From Gordius sp. MW1 (taxonomy: Eukaryota; Nematomorpha; Gordioida; Gordea; Gordiidae): 64,000 bases of DNA. The stretch's first letter is position 1. Every line of letters begins with the position of its first letter. Shown here piece after piece: positions 27,401 through 42,590 of the stretch. The stretch covers positions 124,001 through 188,000 of the forward strand of contig OZ038530.1 in the NCBI GenBank assembly GCA_964036665.1, read 5' to 3'. Position numbers and translations under genes: made by a program. Under the pieces are notes generated by a model. The model saw only the letters and a list, made by a program, of their open reading frames with translations. It had not been told where the DNA came from and did not search any database.

Positions 27401-30400
27401 GTTGTCCGTCCGTCCTTCCAACGTAAATAATGCTTAGATAGATATCAAATTAAAGCCAAATTATTTATTTTTTAATTGCTATGCAATTTATGGGCTCGCT
27501 TTTTGTTGTCCGTCTGTTGTCCGTCCGTGACCGTCCGTGACCATCCGTGACCGTCCGTGTCCATCCGTGACCATCCGTGACCGTCCGTGACCATCCGTGA
27601 CTATTCGTGACCGTCCGTGACCGTCCGTGACCATCCGTGACTATCCGTGACCGTCCGTGACGATCCGTGACCGTCCGTGACCGTCCGTGTCCGTCCGTTG
27701 TCCGTCCGTCTTTCCAACGTAAATAATGCTTAGATAGAATCAAATTAAAGCCAAATTATTTATTTTTTAATTGGTATGCAATTTATGGGCTCGCTTTTTG
27801 TTGTCCGTCTGTTGTCCGTCTGTGACCGTCCGTGACCATCCGTGACCGTCCGTGTCCATCCGTGACCATCCGTGACCGTCCGTGACCGTCCGTGACCATC
27901 CGTGACTATTCGTGACCGTCCGTGACCGTCCGTGACCATCCGTGACTATCCGTGACCGTCCGTGACCGTCCGTGACCATCCGTGACCGTCCGTGACCGTC
28001 CGTGACCATCCGTGACTATCCGTGACCGTCCGTTACCGTCCGTCCTTCCAACGTAAATAATGCTTAGATAGATATCAAATTAAAGCCAAATTATTTATTT
28101 TTTAATTGCTATGCAATTTATGGGCTCGCTTTTTGTTGTCCGTCCGTTGTCCGTCCGTGACCATCCGTGACCATCCGTGACCATCCGTGACCATCCGTGA
28201 CCATCCGTGACCATCCGTGACCTTCCGTGACCATCCGTGACTATCCGTGATCATCCGTGACCGTCTGACGATCCGTGACCGTCCGTGACCGTCCGTGACC
28301 GTCCGTGACCATCCGTGACCGTCCGTGACCGTCCGTGGCCATCCGTGACCATCCGTGACCGTCCGTTACCGTCCGTCCTTCCAACGTAAATAATGCTTAG
28401 ATAGATATCAAATTAAAGATAAATTATTTATTTTTTAATTGCTATGCAATTTATGGGCTCGCTTTTTGTTGTCCGTCCGTGACCATCCGTGACCATCCGT
28501 GACCATCCGTGACCGTCCGTGACCGTCAATGACCATCCGTGACCGTCCGTGACCGTCCGTGACCATCCGTGACCGTCCGTGACCATCCGTGACCGTCCGT
28601 GAGCGTCCGTGTCCGTCCGTGTCAATCCGTGACCGTCTGTTGTCCGTCCGTCCTTCCAACGTAAATAATGCTTAGATAGCAAATTAAAGCCAAATTATTT
28701 ATTTTTTAATTGCTATGCAATTTTTGGGTCTCGCTTTTTGTTGTCCATCCGTTGTCTGTCCGTTGTCCGTCCGTGACCGTCCGTGACCGTCCGTGTCCGT
28801 CCGTGTTCGTCCGTGTCCGTCCGTGACCGTCCGTGTCCGTCCGTGTCCGTCCGTGTCCGTCCGTGACCGTCCGTGACCATCCGAGACGATCCGTGACCAT
28901 CCGTGACGATCCGTGACCATCCGTGACGGTCCGTGTCCGTCCGTTGTCCGTCCGTTCTTCCAACGTAAATAATGCTTAGATAGATATCAAATTAAAGCCA
29001 AATTATTTATTTTTTAATTGCTATGCAATTTATGGGCTCGCTTTTTGTTGTCCGTCCGTGACCGTCCGTGACCGTCCGTGTCCGTCCGTGACCGTCCGTG
29101 ACCATCCGTGACCGTCCGTGTCCGTCCGTGTCAATCCGTGACCGTCTGTTGTCTGTCCGTCCTTCCAACGTAAATAATGCTTAGATAGCAAATTAAAGAC
29201 ACATTATTTATTTTTTAATTGCTATGCAATTTTTGGGTCTCGCTTTTTGTTGTCCGTCCGTTGTCCGTCTGTTGTCCGTCCGTGATTGTCCGTGACCGTC
29301 CGTGTCCGTCCGTGTCCGTCCGTGACCGTCCGTGACGATCCGTGACCATCCGTGACCGTCCGTGACGATCCGTGACCATCCGTGACGGTCCGTGTCCATC
29401 CGTTGTCCGTCCGTCCTTCCAACGTAAATAATGCTTAGATAGATATCAAATTAAAGCCAAATTATTTATTTTTTAATTGCTATGCAATTTTTGGGTCTCG
29501 CTTTTTGTTGTCCGTCCGTTGTCTGTCCGTGACCGTCCGTGACCATCCGTGACCGTCCGTGACCTTCCGTGACCGTCCGTAAATAATGCTTAGATAGCAA
29601 ATTAAAGCCAAATTATTTATTTTTTAATTGCTATGGAATTTATGGGCTCGCTTTTTGTTGTCCGTCCGTTGTCCGTCCGTGACGATCCGTGACGGTCCGT
29701 CCTTCCAACGTAAATAATGCTTAGATATCAAATTAAAGCCAAATTATTTATTTTTTAATTGCTATGCAATTTTTGGGTCTCGCTTTTGTTGTCCGTCCGT
29801 TGTCCGTCCGTGACCGTCCGTGACCGTCCGTGACCGTCCGTGTCCGTCCGTGTCCGTCCGTGACCGTCCGTGTATGTCCGTGTCCGTCCGTGACCGTCCG
29901 TGACCATCCGTAACCGTCCGTGACCATCCGTGACAGTCCGTGTCCGTCCGTTGTCCGTCCTTCCTTCCAACGTAAATAATGCTTAGATAGATATCAAATT
30001 AAAGCCAAATTATTTATTTTTTTAATTGCTATGCAATTTATGGGCTCGCTTTTTGTTGTCCGTCCGTTGTCCGTCCGTGACGATCCGTGACCATCCGTGA
30101 CCGTCCGTGAACATCCGTGACCATCCGTGACCGTCCGTGACCATCCGTGATAGTCCGTGACCGTCCGTGACCGTCCGTGTCCGTCCGTTGTCCGTCCGTC
30201 CTTCCAACGTAAATAATGCTTAGATAGATATCAAATTAAAGCCAAATTATTTATTTTTTAATTGCTATGCAATTTATGGGCTCGCTTTTTGTTGTCCGTC
30301 TGTTGTCCGTCCGTGACCGTCCGTGACCATCCGTGACCGTCCGTGTCCATCCGTGACCATCCGTGACCGTCCGTGACCGTCCGTGACCATCCGTGACTAT

Positions 30401-32500
30401 CCGTGACCGTCCGTGACGATCCGTGACCGTCCGTGACCGTCCGTGACCATCCGTGACCGTCCGTGACCGTCCGTGTCCGTCCGTTGTCCGTCCGTCCTTC
30501 CAACGTAAATAATGCTTAGATAGATATCAAATTAAAGCCAAATTATTTATTTTTTAATTGGTATGCAATTTATGGGCTCGCTTTTTGTTGTCCGTCTGTT
30601 GTCCGTCCGTGACCGTCCGTGACCATCCGTGACCGTCCGTGTCCATCCGTGAGCATCCGTGACCGTCCGTGACCGTCCGTGACCATCCGTGACTATTCGT
30701 GACCGTCCGTGACCGTCCGTGACCATCCGTGACTATCCGTGACCGTCCGTGACCATCCGTGACCGTCCGTGACCATCCGTGACCATCCGTGACCATCCGT
30801 GACCGTCCGTTACCGTCCGTCCTTCCAACGTAAATAATGCTTAGATAGATATCAAATTAAAGCCAAATGATTTATTTTTTAATTGCTATGCAATTATGGG
30901 CTCGCTTTTTGTTGTCCGTCCGTTGTCCGTCCGTGACCATCCGTGACCATCGGTGACCATCCGTGACCATCCGTGACCATCCGTGACCTTCCGTGACCAT
31001 CCGTGACTATCCGTGATCATCCGTGACCGTCTGACGATCCGTGACCGTCCGTGACCGTCCGTGACCATCCGTGACCGTCCGTGAGCGTCCGTGTCCGTCC
31101 GTGTCAATCCGTGACCGTCTGTTGTCCGTCCGTCCTTCCAACGTAAATAATGCTTAGATAGCAAATTAATGCCAAATTATTTATTTTTTAATTGCTATGC
31201 AATTTTTGGGTCTCGCTTTTTGTTGTCCATCCGTTGTCTGTCCGTTGTCCGTCCGTGACCGTCCGTGACCGTCCGTGTTCGTCCGTGTCCGTCCGTGACC
31301 GTCCGTGTCCGTCCGTGTCCGTCCGTGTCCGTCCGTGACCGTCCGTGTCCGTCCGTGACCGTCCGTGACCATCCGAGACGATCCGTGACCATCCGTGACG
31401 ATCCGTGACCATCCGTGACGGTCCGTGTCCGTCCGTTGTCCGTCCGTCCTTCCAACGTAAATAATGCTTAGATAGATATCAAATTAAAGCCAAATTATTT
31501 ATTTTTTAATTGCTATGCAATTTATGGGCTCGCTTTTTGTTGTCCGTCCGTGACTGTCCGTGACCGTCCGTGTCCGTCCGTGACCGTCCGTGACCATCCG
31601 TGACCGTCCGTGTCCGTCCGTGTCAATCCGTGACCGTCTGTTGTCTGTCCGTCCTTCCAACGTAAATAATGCTTAGATAGCAAATTAAAGACACATTATT
31701 TATTTTTTAATTGCTATGCAATTTTTGGGTCTCGCTTTTTGTTGTCCGTCCGTTGTCCGTCTGTTGTCCGTCCGTGATTGTCCGTGACCGTCCGTGTCCG
31801 TCCGTGTCCGTCCGTGACCGTCCGTGACGATCCGTGACCATCCGTGACCGTCCGTGACGATCCGTGACCATCCGTGACGGTCCGTGTCCGTCCGTTGTCC
31901 GTCCGTCCTTCCAACGTAAATAATGCTTAGATAGATATCAAATTAAAGCCAAATTATTTATTTTTTAATTGCTATGCAATTTTTGGGTCTCGCTTTTTGT
32001 TGTCCGTCCGTTGTCTGTCCGTGACCGTCCGTGACCATCCGTGACCGTCCGTGACCTTCCGTGACCGTCCGTAAATAATGCTTAGATAGCAAATTAAAGC
32101 CAAATTATTTATTTTTTAATTGCTATGCAATTTATGGGCTCGCTTTTTGTTGTCCGTCCGTTGTCCGTCCGTGACGATCCGTGACCGTCCGTCCTTCCAA
32201 CGTAAATAATGCTTAGATATCAAATTAAAGCCAAATTATTTATTTTTTAATTGCTATGCAATTTTTGGGTCTCGCTTTTGTTGTCCGTCCGTTGTCCGTC
32301 CGTGACCGTCCGTGACCGTCCGTGTCCGTCCGTGTCCGTCCGTGACCGTCCGTGTATGTCCGTGTCCGTCCATGACCGTCCGTGACCATCCGTAACCGTC
32401 CGTGACCATCCGTAACCGTCCGTGACCATCCGTGACGGTCCGTGTCCGTCCGTTGTCCGTCCTTCCTTCCAACGTAAATAATGCTTAGATAGATATCAAA
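24470..32500. repeat. Higher-order repeat of about 2.5-2.8 kb, three copies
   Basis: Three successive copies start near 24,470, 27,200 and 29,985. Matching landmarks lie at 24,507, 27,236 and 30,022, and at 26,467, 29,222 and 31,714, giving offsets of about 2,729-2,786 and then about 2,492. The third copy lacks about 260 bp, roughly one unit, relative to the second. Landmarks used are the GTCTGTTGTCCGTCCGTG units, the DHGRSRIVRRS-type break (TCTGACGATCC) and the short TGTATGTCC decamer. Confidence 0.8.
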
Positions 32501-34479
32501 TTAAAGCCAAATTATTTATTTTTTTAATTGCTATGCAATTTATGGGCTTGCTTTTTGTTGTCCGTCCGTTGTGCGTCCGTGTCCGTCAGTTGTTCGTCCG
32601 TGTCTGTCCGTGACCGTTCGTTGTCCGTCCGTTCTTCCAACGTAAATAATGCTTAGATAGCAAATTAAAGCCACATTATTTATTTTTTAATTGCTATGCA
32701 ATTTATGTGTCTCGCTTTTTGTTGTCCGTCCGTTGTCCGTCCGTGACCATCCGTAACCGTCCGTAACCGTCCGTGTCCGTCCGTGTACATCCGTGACCGT
32801 CCGTTGTCCGTCCGTCCTTCCAACGTAAATAATGCTTAGATAGCAAATTAAAGCCACATTATTTATTTTTTAATTGCTATGCAATTTATGGGCTCGCTTT
32901 TTGTTGTCCATCCGTTGTCCGTCCGTGCCCATCCGTGACCGTCCGTGACCGTCCGTGACCGTCCGTGACCGTCCGTGACCGTCCGTGACCATCCGTGACC
33001 GTCCGTGACCATCCGTGACTATGCGTGACCGTCCGTGTCCATCCGTGACTGTCCGTTGTCCGTCCCTCCTTATAACGTAAATAATGCTTAGATAGCAAAT
33101 TAAAGCCACACTATTTATTTTTTAATTGCTATGCAATTTATGTGTCTCGCTTTTTGTTGTCCGTTAAATAATGCTTAGATAGATATCAAATTAAAGCCAA
33201 ATTATTTATTTTTTTAATTGCTCTGCGATTTATGGGCTCGCTTTTTGTTGTCCGTCCGTTGTGCGTCCGTGTCCGTCAGTTGTCCGTCCGTGTCTGTCCG
33301 TGACCGTCCGTTGTCCGTCCGTCCTTCCAACGTAAATAATGCTTAGATAGCAAATTAAAGCCACATTATTTATTTTTTAATTGCTATGCAATTTATGTGT
33401 CTCGCTTTTTGTTGTCCGTCCGTTGTCCGTCCGTGACCATCCGTAACCCTCCGTGACCGTCCGTGTCCATCCGTGTCCATCCGTGACCGTCCGTTGTTTG
33501 TCCGTGTCCGTCCGTCCTGCCCAACGTAAATAATGCTTAGATAGATATCAAATTAAAGCCAAATTATTTATTTTTTAATTGCTATGCAATTTTTGGGTCT
33601 TGCTTTTTGTTGTCCGTCCGTTGTCCGTCCGTGACCATCCGTGACCATCCGTGACCGTCCGTGACCATCCGTGACCGTCCGTGACCGTCCGTGACCATCC
33701 GTGACCGTCCGTGACCATCCGTGATAGTCCGTGACCATCCGTGATCATCCGTGACCGTCCGTGACCATTCGTGACCGTCCGTGTCCCGTGTACGTCCGTC
33801 CTTCCAACGTAAATAATGCTTAGATAGCAAATTAAAGCCAAATTATTTATTTTTTAATTGCTATGCAATTTATGGGCTCGCTTTTTGTTGTCCTACCGTG
33901 ACCATCCGTGACCATCCGTGACCGTCCGTGACCGTCCGTGACCGTCCGTGACCATCCGTGACCGTCCGTGTCCGTCCGTGTCCGTCCGTGTCCGTCCGTG
34001 ACCGTCCGTGTCCGTCCGTGACCGTCCGTGACCATCCGAGACGATCCGTGACCATCCGTGACGATCCGTGACCATCCGTGACGGTCCGTGTCCGTCCGTT
34101 GTCCGTCCGTCCTTCCAACGTAAATAATGCTTAGATAGATATCAAATTAAAGCCAAATTATTTATTTTTTAATTGCTATGCAATTTTTGGGTCTCGCTTT
34201 TTGTTGTCCGTCCGTTGTGCGTCCGTGTCCGTCAGTTGTTCGTCCGTGTCTGTCCGTGACCGTTCGTTGTCCGTCCGTTCTTCCAACGTAAATAATGCTT
34301 AGATAGCAAATTAAAGCCACATTTTTTTTTTTTAATTGCTATGCAATTTATGTGTCTCGCTTTTTGTTGTCCGTCCGTGACGATCCGTGACCATCCGTGA
34401 CGGTCCGTGTCCGTCCGTGTCCGTCCGTGTCCATCCGTGACCGTCCGTTGTTTGTCCGTGTCCGTCCGTCCTGCCCAAC

Positions 34480-37400
34480 GTAAATAATGCTTAGATAGAT
34501 ATCAAATTAAAGCCAAATTATTTATTTTTTAATTGCTATGCAATTTTTGGGTCTTGCTTTTTGTTGTCCGTCCGTTGTCCGTCCGTGACCATCCGTGACC
34601 ATCCGTGACCGTCCGTAACCATCCGTGACCGTCCGTGACCGTACGTGACCATCCGTGACCGTCCGTGACCATCCGTGACCGTCCGTGACCATCCGTGACC
34701 ATCCGTGACCGTCCGTGACCATCCGTGACCATTCGTGACCGTCCGTGTCCCGTGTCCGTCCGTCCTTCCAACGTAAATAATGCTTAGATAGCAAATTAAA
34801 GCCAAATTATTTATTTTTTAATTGCTATGCAATTTATGGGCTCGCTTTTTGTTGTCCTACCGTGACCATCCGTGACCATCCGTGACCGTCCGTGACCATC
34901 CGTGACCGTCCGTGACAATTTGTGACCATCCGTGACCGTCCGTCCTTCCAACGTAAATAATGCTTAGATAGCAAATTAAAGCCAAATTATTTATTTTTTA
35001 ATTGCTATGCAATTTATGGGCTCGCTTTTTGTTGTCCGTCCGTTGTCCGTCCGTGACGATCCGTGACCATCCGTGACCGTCCTTGGACATCCGTGACCGT
35101 CCGTGACCATCCGTGACCGTCCGTGACCTTCCGTGACCATCCGTAACCGTCCGTGTCCATCCGTGACCATCCGTGACCGTCCGTGACCATCCGTGACTAT
35201 CCGTGACCGTCCGTGACCGTCCGTGACCATCCGTGACTATCCGTGTCCGTCCGTTGTCCGTCCGTCCTTCCAACGTAAATAATGCTTAGATAGCAAATTA
35301 AAGCCAAATTATTTATTTTTTAATTGCTTAGCAATTTATGTGTCTCGCTTTTTGTTATCCGTCCGCTGTCCGTCCGTGACCATCCGTAACCCTCCGTGAC
35401 CGTCCGTGTCCGTCCGTGTCCATCCGTGACCGTCCGTTGTTTGTCCGTGTCCGTCAGTCCTGCCCAACGTAAATAATGCTTAGATAGATATCAAATTAAA
35501 GCCAAATTATTTATTTTTTAATTGCTATGCAATTTTTGGGTCTTGCTTTTTGTTGTCCGTCCGTTGTCCGTCCGTGACGATCCGTGACCATCCGTGACCG
35601 TCCGTGAACATCCGTGACCATCCGTGACCGTCCGTGACCATCCGTGACCATCCGTGACCTTCCGTGACCATTCGTGACCGTCCGTGTCCATCCGTGACCG
35701 TCCGTGACCGTCCGTGACCATCCGTGACTATCCGTGACCGTCCGTGACCATCCATGACCATCCGTGACTATCCGTGTCCGTCCGTTGTCCGTCCGTCCTT
35801 CCAACGTAAATAATGCTTAGATAGCAAATTAAAGCCAAATTATTTATTTTTTAATTGCTTAGCAATTTTTGGGTCTCGCTTTTTGTTGTCCGTCCGTTGT
35901 GCGTCCGTGTCCGTCAGTTGTCCGTCCGTGTCTGTCCGTGACCGTCCGTTGTCCGTCCGTCCTTCCAACGTAAATAATGCTTAGATAGCAAATTAAAGCC
36001 ACATTATTTATTTTTTAATTGCTATGCAATTTATGTGTCTCGCTTTTTGTTGTCCGTCCGTTGTCCGTCCGTGACCATCCGTAACCCTCCGTGACCGTCC
36101 GTGTCCGTCCGTGTCCATCCGTGACCGTCCGTGTCCGTCCGTGTCCATCCGTGACCGTCCGTTGTTTGTCCGTGTCCGTCCGTCCTGCCCAACGTAAATA
36201 ATGCTTAGATAGATATCAAATTAAAGCCAAATTATTTACTTTTTAATTGCTATGCAATTTTTGGGTCTTGCTTTTTGTTGTCCGTCCGTTGTCCGTCCGT
36301 GACCATCCGTGACCATCCGTGACCGTCCGTGACCGTCCGTGACCGTCCGTGACCATCCGTGACCGTCCGTGACCGTCCGTGACCATTCGTGACCGTCCGT
36401 GACCATCCGTGACCGTCCGTGACCATTCGTGACCGTCCGTGTCCCGTGTCCGTCCGTCCTTCCAACGTAAATAATGCTTAGATAGCAAATTAAACCAAAT
36501 TATTTATTTTTTAATTGCTATGCAATTTAAGGGCTCGCTTTTTGTTGTCCTACCGTGACCATCCGTGACCATCCGTGACCGTCCGTGACCGTCCGTGACC
36601 TTCCGTGACCGTCCGTGACCGTCCGTGACCATCCGTGACCGTCCGTGACAATCCGTGACCATCCGTGACCGTCCGTCCTTCCAACGTAAATAATGCTTAG
36701 ATAGCAAATTAAAGCCAAATTATTTATTTTTTAATTGCTATGCAATTTATGGGCTCGCTTTTTGTTGTCCGTCCGTTGTCCGTCCGTGACGATCCGTGAC
36801 CGTCCGTCCTTCCAACCTAAATAATGCTTAGATAGCAAATTAAAGCCAAATTATTTATTTTTTAATTGCTATGCAATTTATGGGCTCGCTTTTTGTTGTC
36901 CGTACGTTGTCCGTCCGTGTCCGTCCGTCCTGCCCAACGTAAATAATGCTTAGATACATATCAAATTAAAGCCAAAATGATTTATTTTTTAATTGCTCTG
37001 CAATATATGGGCTCGCTTGTGTCCGTCCCTGTCCGTCCGTGTCCGTCCGTGTCGTTCCGTGTGTCCGTTACCGTCCGTGACCATCCGTGACTATCCGTGA
37101 CCATCCGTGACCATCCGTGACCGTCCGTGACCTCCGTGACCGTCCGTGACCATCCGTGACCATCCGTGACCTTCCGTGACCATCCGTGACCGTCCGTGAC
37201 CATCCGTGACCGTCCGTGACCGTCCGTGACCATCCGTGACCATACGTGACCGTCCGTGACAATCCGTGACCATCCGTGACCGTCCGTGACCATCCGTGAC
37301 CGTCCGTGACTATCCGTGACCGTCCGTGACCGTTCGTGACCATCCGTGACTATCCGTGTCCGTCCGTTGTCCGTCCGTCCTTCCAACGTAAATAATGCTT

Positions 37401-40400
37401 AGATAGCAAATTAAAGCCAAATTATTTATTTTTTAATTGCTTAGCAATTTTTGGGTCTCGCTTTTTGTTGTCCGTCCGTTGTGCGTCCGTGTCCGTCAGT
37501 TGTCCGTCCGTGTCTGTCCGTGACCGTCCGTTGTCCGTCCGTCCTTCCAACGTAAATAATGCTTAGATAGCAAACTAAAGCCACATTATTTATTTTTTAA
37601 TTGCTATGCAATTTATGTGTCTCGCTTTTTGTTGTCCGTCCGTTGTCCGTCCGTGACCATCCGTAACCCTCCGTGACCGTCCGTGTCCGTCCGTGTCCAT
37701 CCGTGACCGTCCGTTGTTTGTCCGTGTCCGTCCGTCCTGCCCAACGTAAATAATGCTTAGATAGATATCAAATTAAAGCCAAATTTTTTTATTTTTTAAT
37801 TGCTATGCAATTTTTGGGTCTTGCTTTTTGTTGTCCGTCCGTTGTCCGTCCGTGACCATCCGTGACCATCCGTGACCGTCCGTAACCATCCGTGACCGTC
37901 CGTGACCGTCCGTGACCATCCGTGACCGTCCGTGACCATCCGTGACCATCCGTGACCGTCCGTGACCATCCGTGACCATTCGTGACCGTCCGTGTCCCGT
38001 GTCCGTCCGTCCTTCCAACGTAAATAATGCTTAGATAGCAAATTAAAGCCAAATTATTTATTTTTTAATTGCTATGCAATTTATGGGCTCGCTTTTTGTT
38101 GTCCTACCGTGACCATCCGTGACCATCCGTGACCGTCCGTGACCATCCGTGACCGTCCGTGACAATTTGTGACCATCCGTGACCGTCCGTCCTTCCAACG
38201 TAAACAATGCTTAGATAGCAAATTAAAGCCAAATTATTTATTTTTTAATTGCTATGCAATTTATGGGCTCGCTTTTTGTTGTCCGTCCGTTGTCCGTCCG
38301 TGACGATCCGTGACCATCAGTGACCGTCCTTGGACATCCGTGACCGTCCGTGACCATCCGTGACCGTCCGTGACCATCCGTGACCATCCGTGACCTTCCG
38401 TGACCATCCGTAACCGTCCGTGTCCATCCGTGACCATTCGTGACCGTCCGTGACCATCCGTGACTATCCGTGACCGTCCGTGACCGTCCGTGACCATCCG
38501 TGACTATCCGTGTCCGTCCGTTGTCCGTCCGTCCTTCCAACGTAAATAATGCTTAGATAGCAAATTAAAGCCAAATTATTTATTTTTTAATTGCTTAGCA
38601 ATTTATGTGTCTCGCTTTTTGTTATCCGTCCGCTGTCCGTCCGTGACCATCCGTAACCCTCCGTGACCGTCCGTGTACGTCCGTGTCCATCCGTGACCGT
38701 CCGTTGTTTGTCCGTGTCCGTCAGTCCTGCCCAACGTAAATAATGCTTAGATAGATATCAAATTAAAGCCAAATTATTTATTTTTTAATTGCTATGCAAT
38801 TTTTGGGTCTTGCTTTTTGTTGTCCGTCCGTTGTCCGTCCGTGACGATCCGTGACCATCCGTGACCGTCCGTGAACATCCGTGACCATCCGTGACCGTCC
38901 GTGACCATCCGTGACCATCCGTGACCTTCCGTGACCATTCGTGACCGTCCGTGTCCATCCGTGACCGTCCGTGACCGTCCGTGACCATCCGTGACTATCC
39001 GTGACCGTCCGTGACCATCCATGACCATCCGTGACTATCCGTGTCCGTCCGTTGTCCGTCCGTCCTTCCAACGTAAATAATGCTTAGATAGCAAATTAAA
39101 GCCAAATTATTTATTTTTTAATTGCTATGCAATTTTAGGGTCTCGCTTTTTGTTGTCCGTCCGTTGTGCGTCCGTGTCCGTCAGTTGTCCGTCCGTGTCT
39201 GTCCGTGACCGTCCGTTGTCCGTCCGTCCTTCCAACGTAAATAATGCTTAGATAGCAAATTAAAGCCACATTATTTATTTTTTAATTGCTATGCAATTTA
39301 TGTGTCTCGCTTTTTGTTGTCCGTCCGTTGTCCGTCCGTGACCATCCGTAACCCTCCGTGACCGTCCGTGTCCGTCCGTGTCCATCCGTGACCGTCCGTT
39401 GTTTGTCCGTGTCCGCCCGTCCTGCCCAACGTAAATAATGCTTAGATAGATATCAAATTAAAGCCAAATTATTTACTTTTTAATTGCTATGCAATTTTTG
39501 GGTCTTGCTTTTTGTTGTCCGTCCGTTGTCCGTCCGTGACCATCCGTGACCATCCGTGACCGTCCGTGACCGTCCGTGACCATCCGTGACCGTCCGTGAC
39601 CGTCCGTGACCATTCGTGATAGTCCGTGACCATCCGTGACCATCCGTGACCGTCCGTGACCATCCGTGACCGTCCGTGACCATTCGTGACCGTCCGTGTC
39701 CCGTGTCCGTCCGTCCTTCCAACGTAAATAATGCTTAGATAGCAAATTAAATCCAAATTATTTATTTTTTAATTGCTATGCAATTTAAGGGCTCGCTTTT
39801 TGTTGTCCTACCGTGACCATCCGTGACCATCCGTGACCGTCCGTGACCATCCGTGACCGTCCGTGACCGTCCGTGACCATCCGTGACCGTCCGTGACAAT
39901 CCGTGACCATCCGTGACCGTCCGTCCTTCCAACGTAAATAATGCTTAGATAGCAAATTAAAGCCAAATTATTTATTTTTTAATTGCTATGCAATTCATGG
40001 GCTCGCTTTTTGTTGTCCGTCCGTTGTCCGTCCGTGACGATCCGTGACCGTCCGTCCTTCCAACCTAAATAATGCTTAGATAGCAAATTAAAGCCAAATT
40101 ATTTATTTTTTAATTGCTATGCAATTTATGGGCTCGCTTTTTGTTGTCCGTACGTTGTCCGTCCGTGTCCGTCCGTCCTGCCCAACGTAAATAATGCTTA
40201 GATACATATCAAATTAAAGCCAAAATGATTTATTTTTTAATTGCTCTGCAATATATGGGCTCGCTTGTGTCCGTCCCTGTCCGTCCGTGTCCGTCCGTGT
40301 CGTTCCGTGACCGTCCGTTACCGTCCGTGACCATCCGTGACTATCCGTGACCATCCGTGACCATCCGTGACCGTCCGTGACCTCCGTGACCGTCCGTGAC

Positions 40401-40480
40401 CATCCGTGACCATCCGTGACCATCCGTGACCTTCCGTGACCATCCGTGACCGTCCGTGACCATCCGTCCTTCCAACGTAA
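34480..40480. repeat. Higher-order repeat of about 3.25 kb, two copies
   Basis: Blocks at about 34,480-37,745 and 37,746-40,480 match at an offset of 3,267, falling to about 3,230 further on. Landmarks are the CGTGTCCCGTGTCC end of a decamer run, GTCCTACCGTG starts, CCTTGGACATCC, and the GCTTGTGTCCGTCCCTG unit near 37,010 and 40,262. The last landmark also appears near 22,570, 42,900 and 47,995. Confidence 0.8.
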
Positions 40481-41284
40481 ATAATGCTTAGATAGCAAAT
40501 TAAAGCCAAATTATTTATTTTTTAATTGCTATGCAATTTATGGGCTCGCTTTTTGTTGTCCGTCCGTTGTCCGTCCGTGACGATCCGTGACCATCCGTGA
40601 CCGTCCTTGGACATCCGTGACCGTCCGTGACCATCCGTGACCGTCCGTGACCATCCGTGACCATCCGTGACCTTCCGTGACCATCCGTAACCGTCCGTGT
40701 CCATCCGTGACCATCCGTGACCGTCCGTGACCATCCGTGACTATCCGTGACCGTCCGTGACCGTCCGTGACCATCCGTGACTATCCGTGTCCGTCCGTTG
40801 TCCGTCCGTCCTTCCAACGTAAATAATGCTTAGATAGCAAATTAAAGCCAAATTATTTATTTTTTAATTGCTTAGCAATTTATGTGTCTCGCTTTTTGTT
40901 ATCCGTCCGCTGTCCGTCCGTGACCATCCGTAACCCTCCGTGACCGTCCGTGTCCGTCCGTGTCCATCCGTGACCGTCCGTTGTTTGTCCGTGTCCGTCA
41001 GTCCTGCCCAACGTAAATAATGCTTAGATAGATATCAAATTAAAGCCAAATTATTTATTTTTTAATTGCTATGCAATTTTTGGGTCTTGCTTTTTGTTGT
41101 CCGTCCGTTGTCCGTCCGTGACGATCCGTGACCATCCGTGACTATTCGTGACCGTCCGTGACGATCCGTGACCGTCCGTGACCGTCCGTGACCATCCGTG
41201 ACCGTCCGTGTCCGTCCGTTGTCCGTCCGTCCTTCCAACGTAAATAATGCTTAGATAGATATCAAATTAAAGCCAAATTATTTA

Positions 41285-42590
41285 TTTTTTAATTGGTATG
41301 CAATTTATGGGCTCGCTTTTTGTTGTCCGTCTGTTGTCCGTCCGTGACCGTCCGTGACCATCCGTGACCGTCCGTGTCCATCCGTGACCATCCGTGACCG
41401 TCCGTGACCGTCCGTGACCATCCGTGACTATTCGTGACCGTCCGTGACCGTCCGTGACCATCCGTGACTATCCGTGACCGTCCGTGACCGTCCGTGACCA
41501 TCCGTGACCGTCCGTGACCGTCCGTGACCATCCGTGACCATCCGTGACCGTCCGTTACCGTCCGTCCTTCCAACGTAAATAATGCTTAAATAGATATCAA
41601 ATTAAAGCCAAATTATTTATTTTTTAATTGCTATGCAATTTATGGGCTCGCTTTTTGTTGTCCGTCCGTTGTCCGTCCGTGACCATCCGTGACCATCCGT
41701 GACCATCCGTGACCATCCGTGACCATCCGTGACCTTCCGTGACCATCCGTGATCATCCGTGACCGTCTGACGATCCGTGACGGTCCGTGACCGTCCGTGA
41801 CCGTCCGTGACCATTCGTGACCGTCCGTGACCGTCCGTGACCGTCCGTGGCCATCCGTGACCATCCGTGACCGTCCGTTACCGTCCGTCCTTCCAACGTA
41901 AATAATGCTTAGATAGATATCAAATTAAAGATAAATTATTTATTTTTTAATTGCTATGCAATTTATGGGCTCGCTTTTTGTTGTCCGTCCGTGACCATCC
42001 GTGACCATCCGTGACCATCCGTGACCGTCCGTGACCGTCAATGACCATCCGTGACCGTCCGTGACCGTCCGTGACCATCCGTGACCGTCCGTGACCATCC
42101 GTGACCGTCCGTGAGCGTCCGTGTCCGTCCGTGTCAACCCGTGACCGTCTGTTGTCCGTCCGTCCTTCCAACGTAAATAATGCTTAGATAGCAAATTAAA
42201 GCCAAATTATTTATTTTTTAATTGCTATGCAATTTTTGGGTCTCGCTTTTTGTTGTCCATCCGTTGTCTGTCCGTTGTCCGTCCGTGACCGTCCGTGACC
42301 GTCCGTGTCCGTCCGTGTTCGTCCGTGTCCGTCCGTGACCGTCCGTGTCCGTCAGTGACCGTCCGTGTCCGTCCGTGTCCGTCCGTGTCCGTCCGTGACC
42401 GTCCGTGACCATCCGAGACGATCCGTGACCATCCGTGACGATCCGTGACCATCCGTGACGGTCCGTGTCCGTCCGTTGTCCTTCCGTCCTTCCAACGTAC
42501 ATAATGCTTAGATAGATATCAAATTAAAGCCAAATTATTTATTTTTTAATTGCTATGCAATTTATGGGCTCGCTTTTTGTTGTCCGTCCG
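41285..42590. repeat. Satellite block reused from 16.26 kb away
   Basis: The units from about 41,285 to 42,590 repeat those at about 25,025-26,320 at an offset of 16,260 bp, including rare marks such as GGTATGCAATTT in place of GCTATGCAATTT and the decamer-run ending TTGTCCTTCCG followed by ACGTACATAATGC. A similar long-range match joins about 20,470-22,090 to 32,230-33,840 (offset about 11.76 kb). Confidence 0.75.
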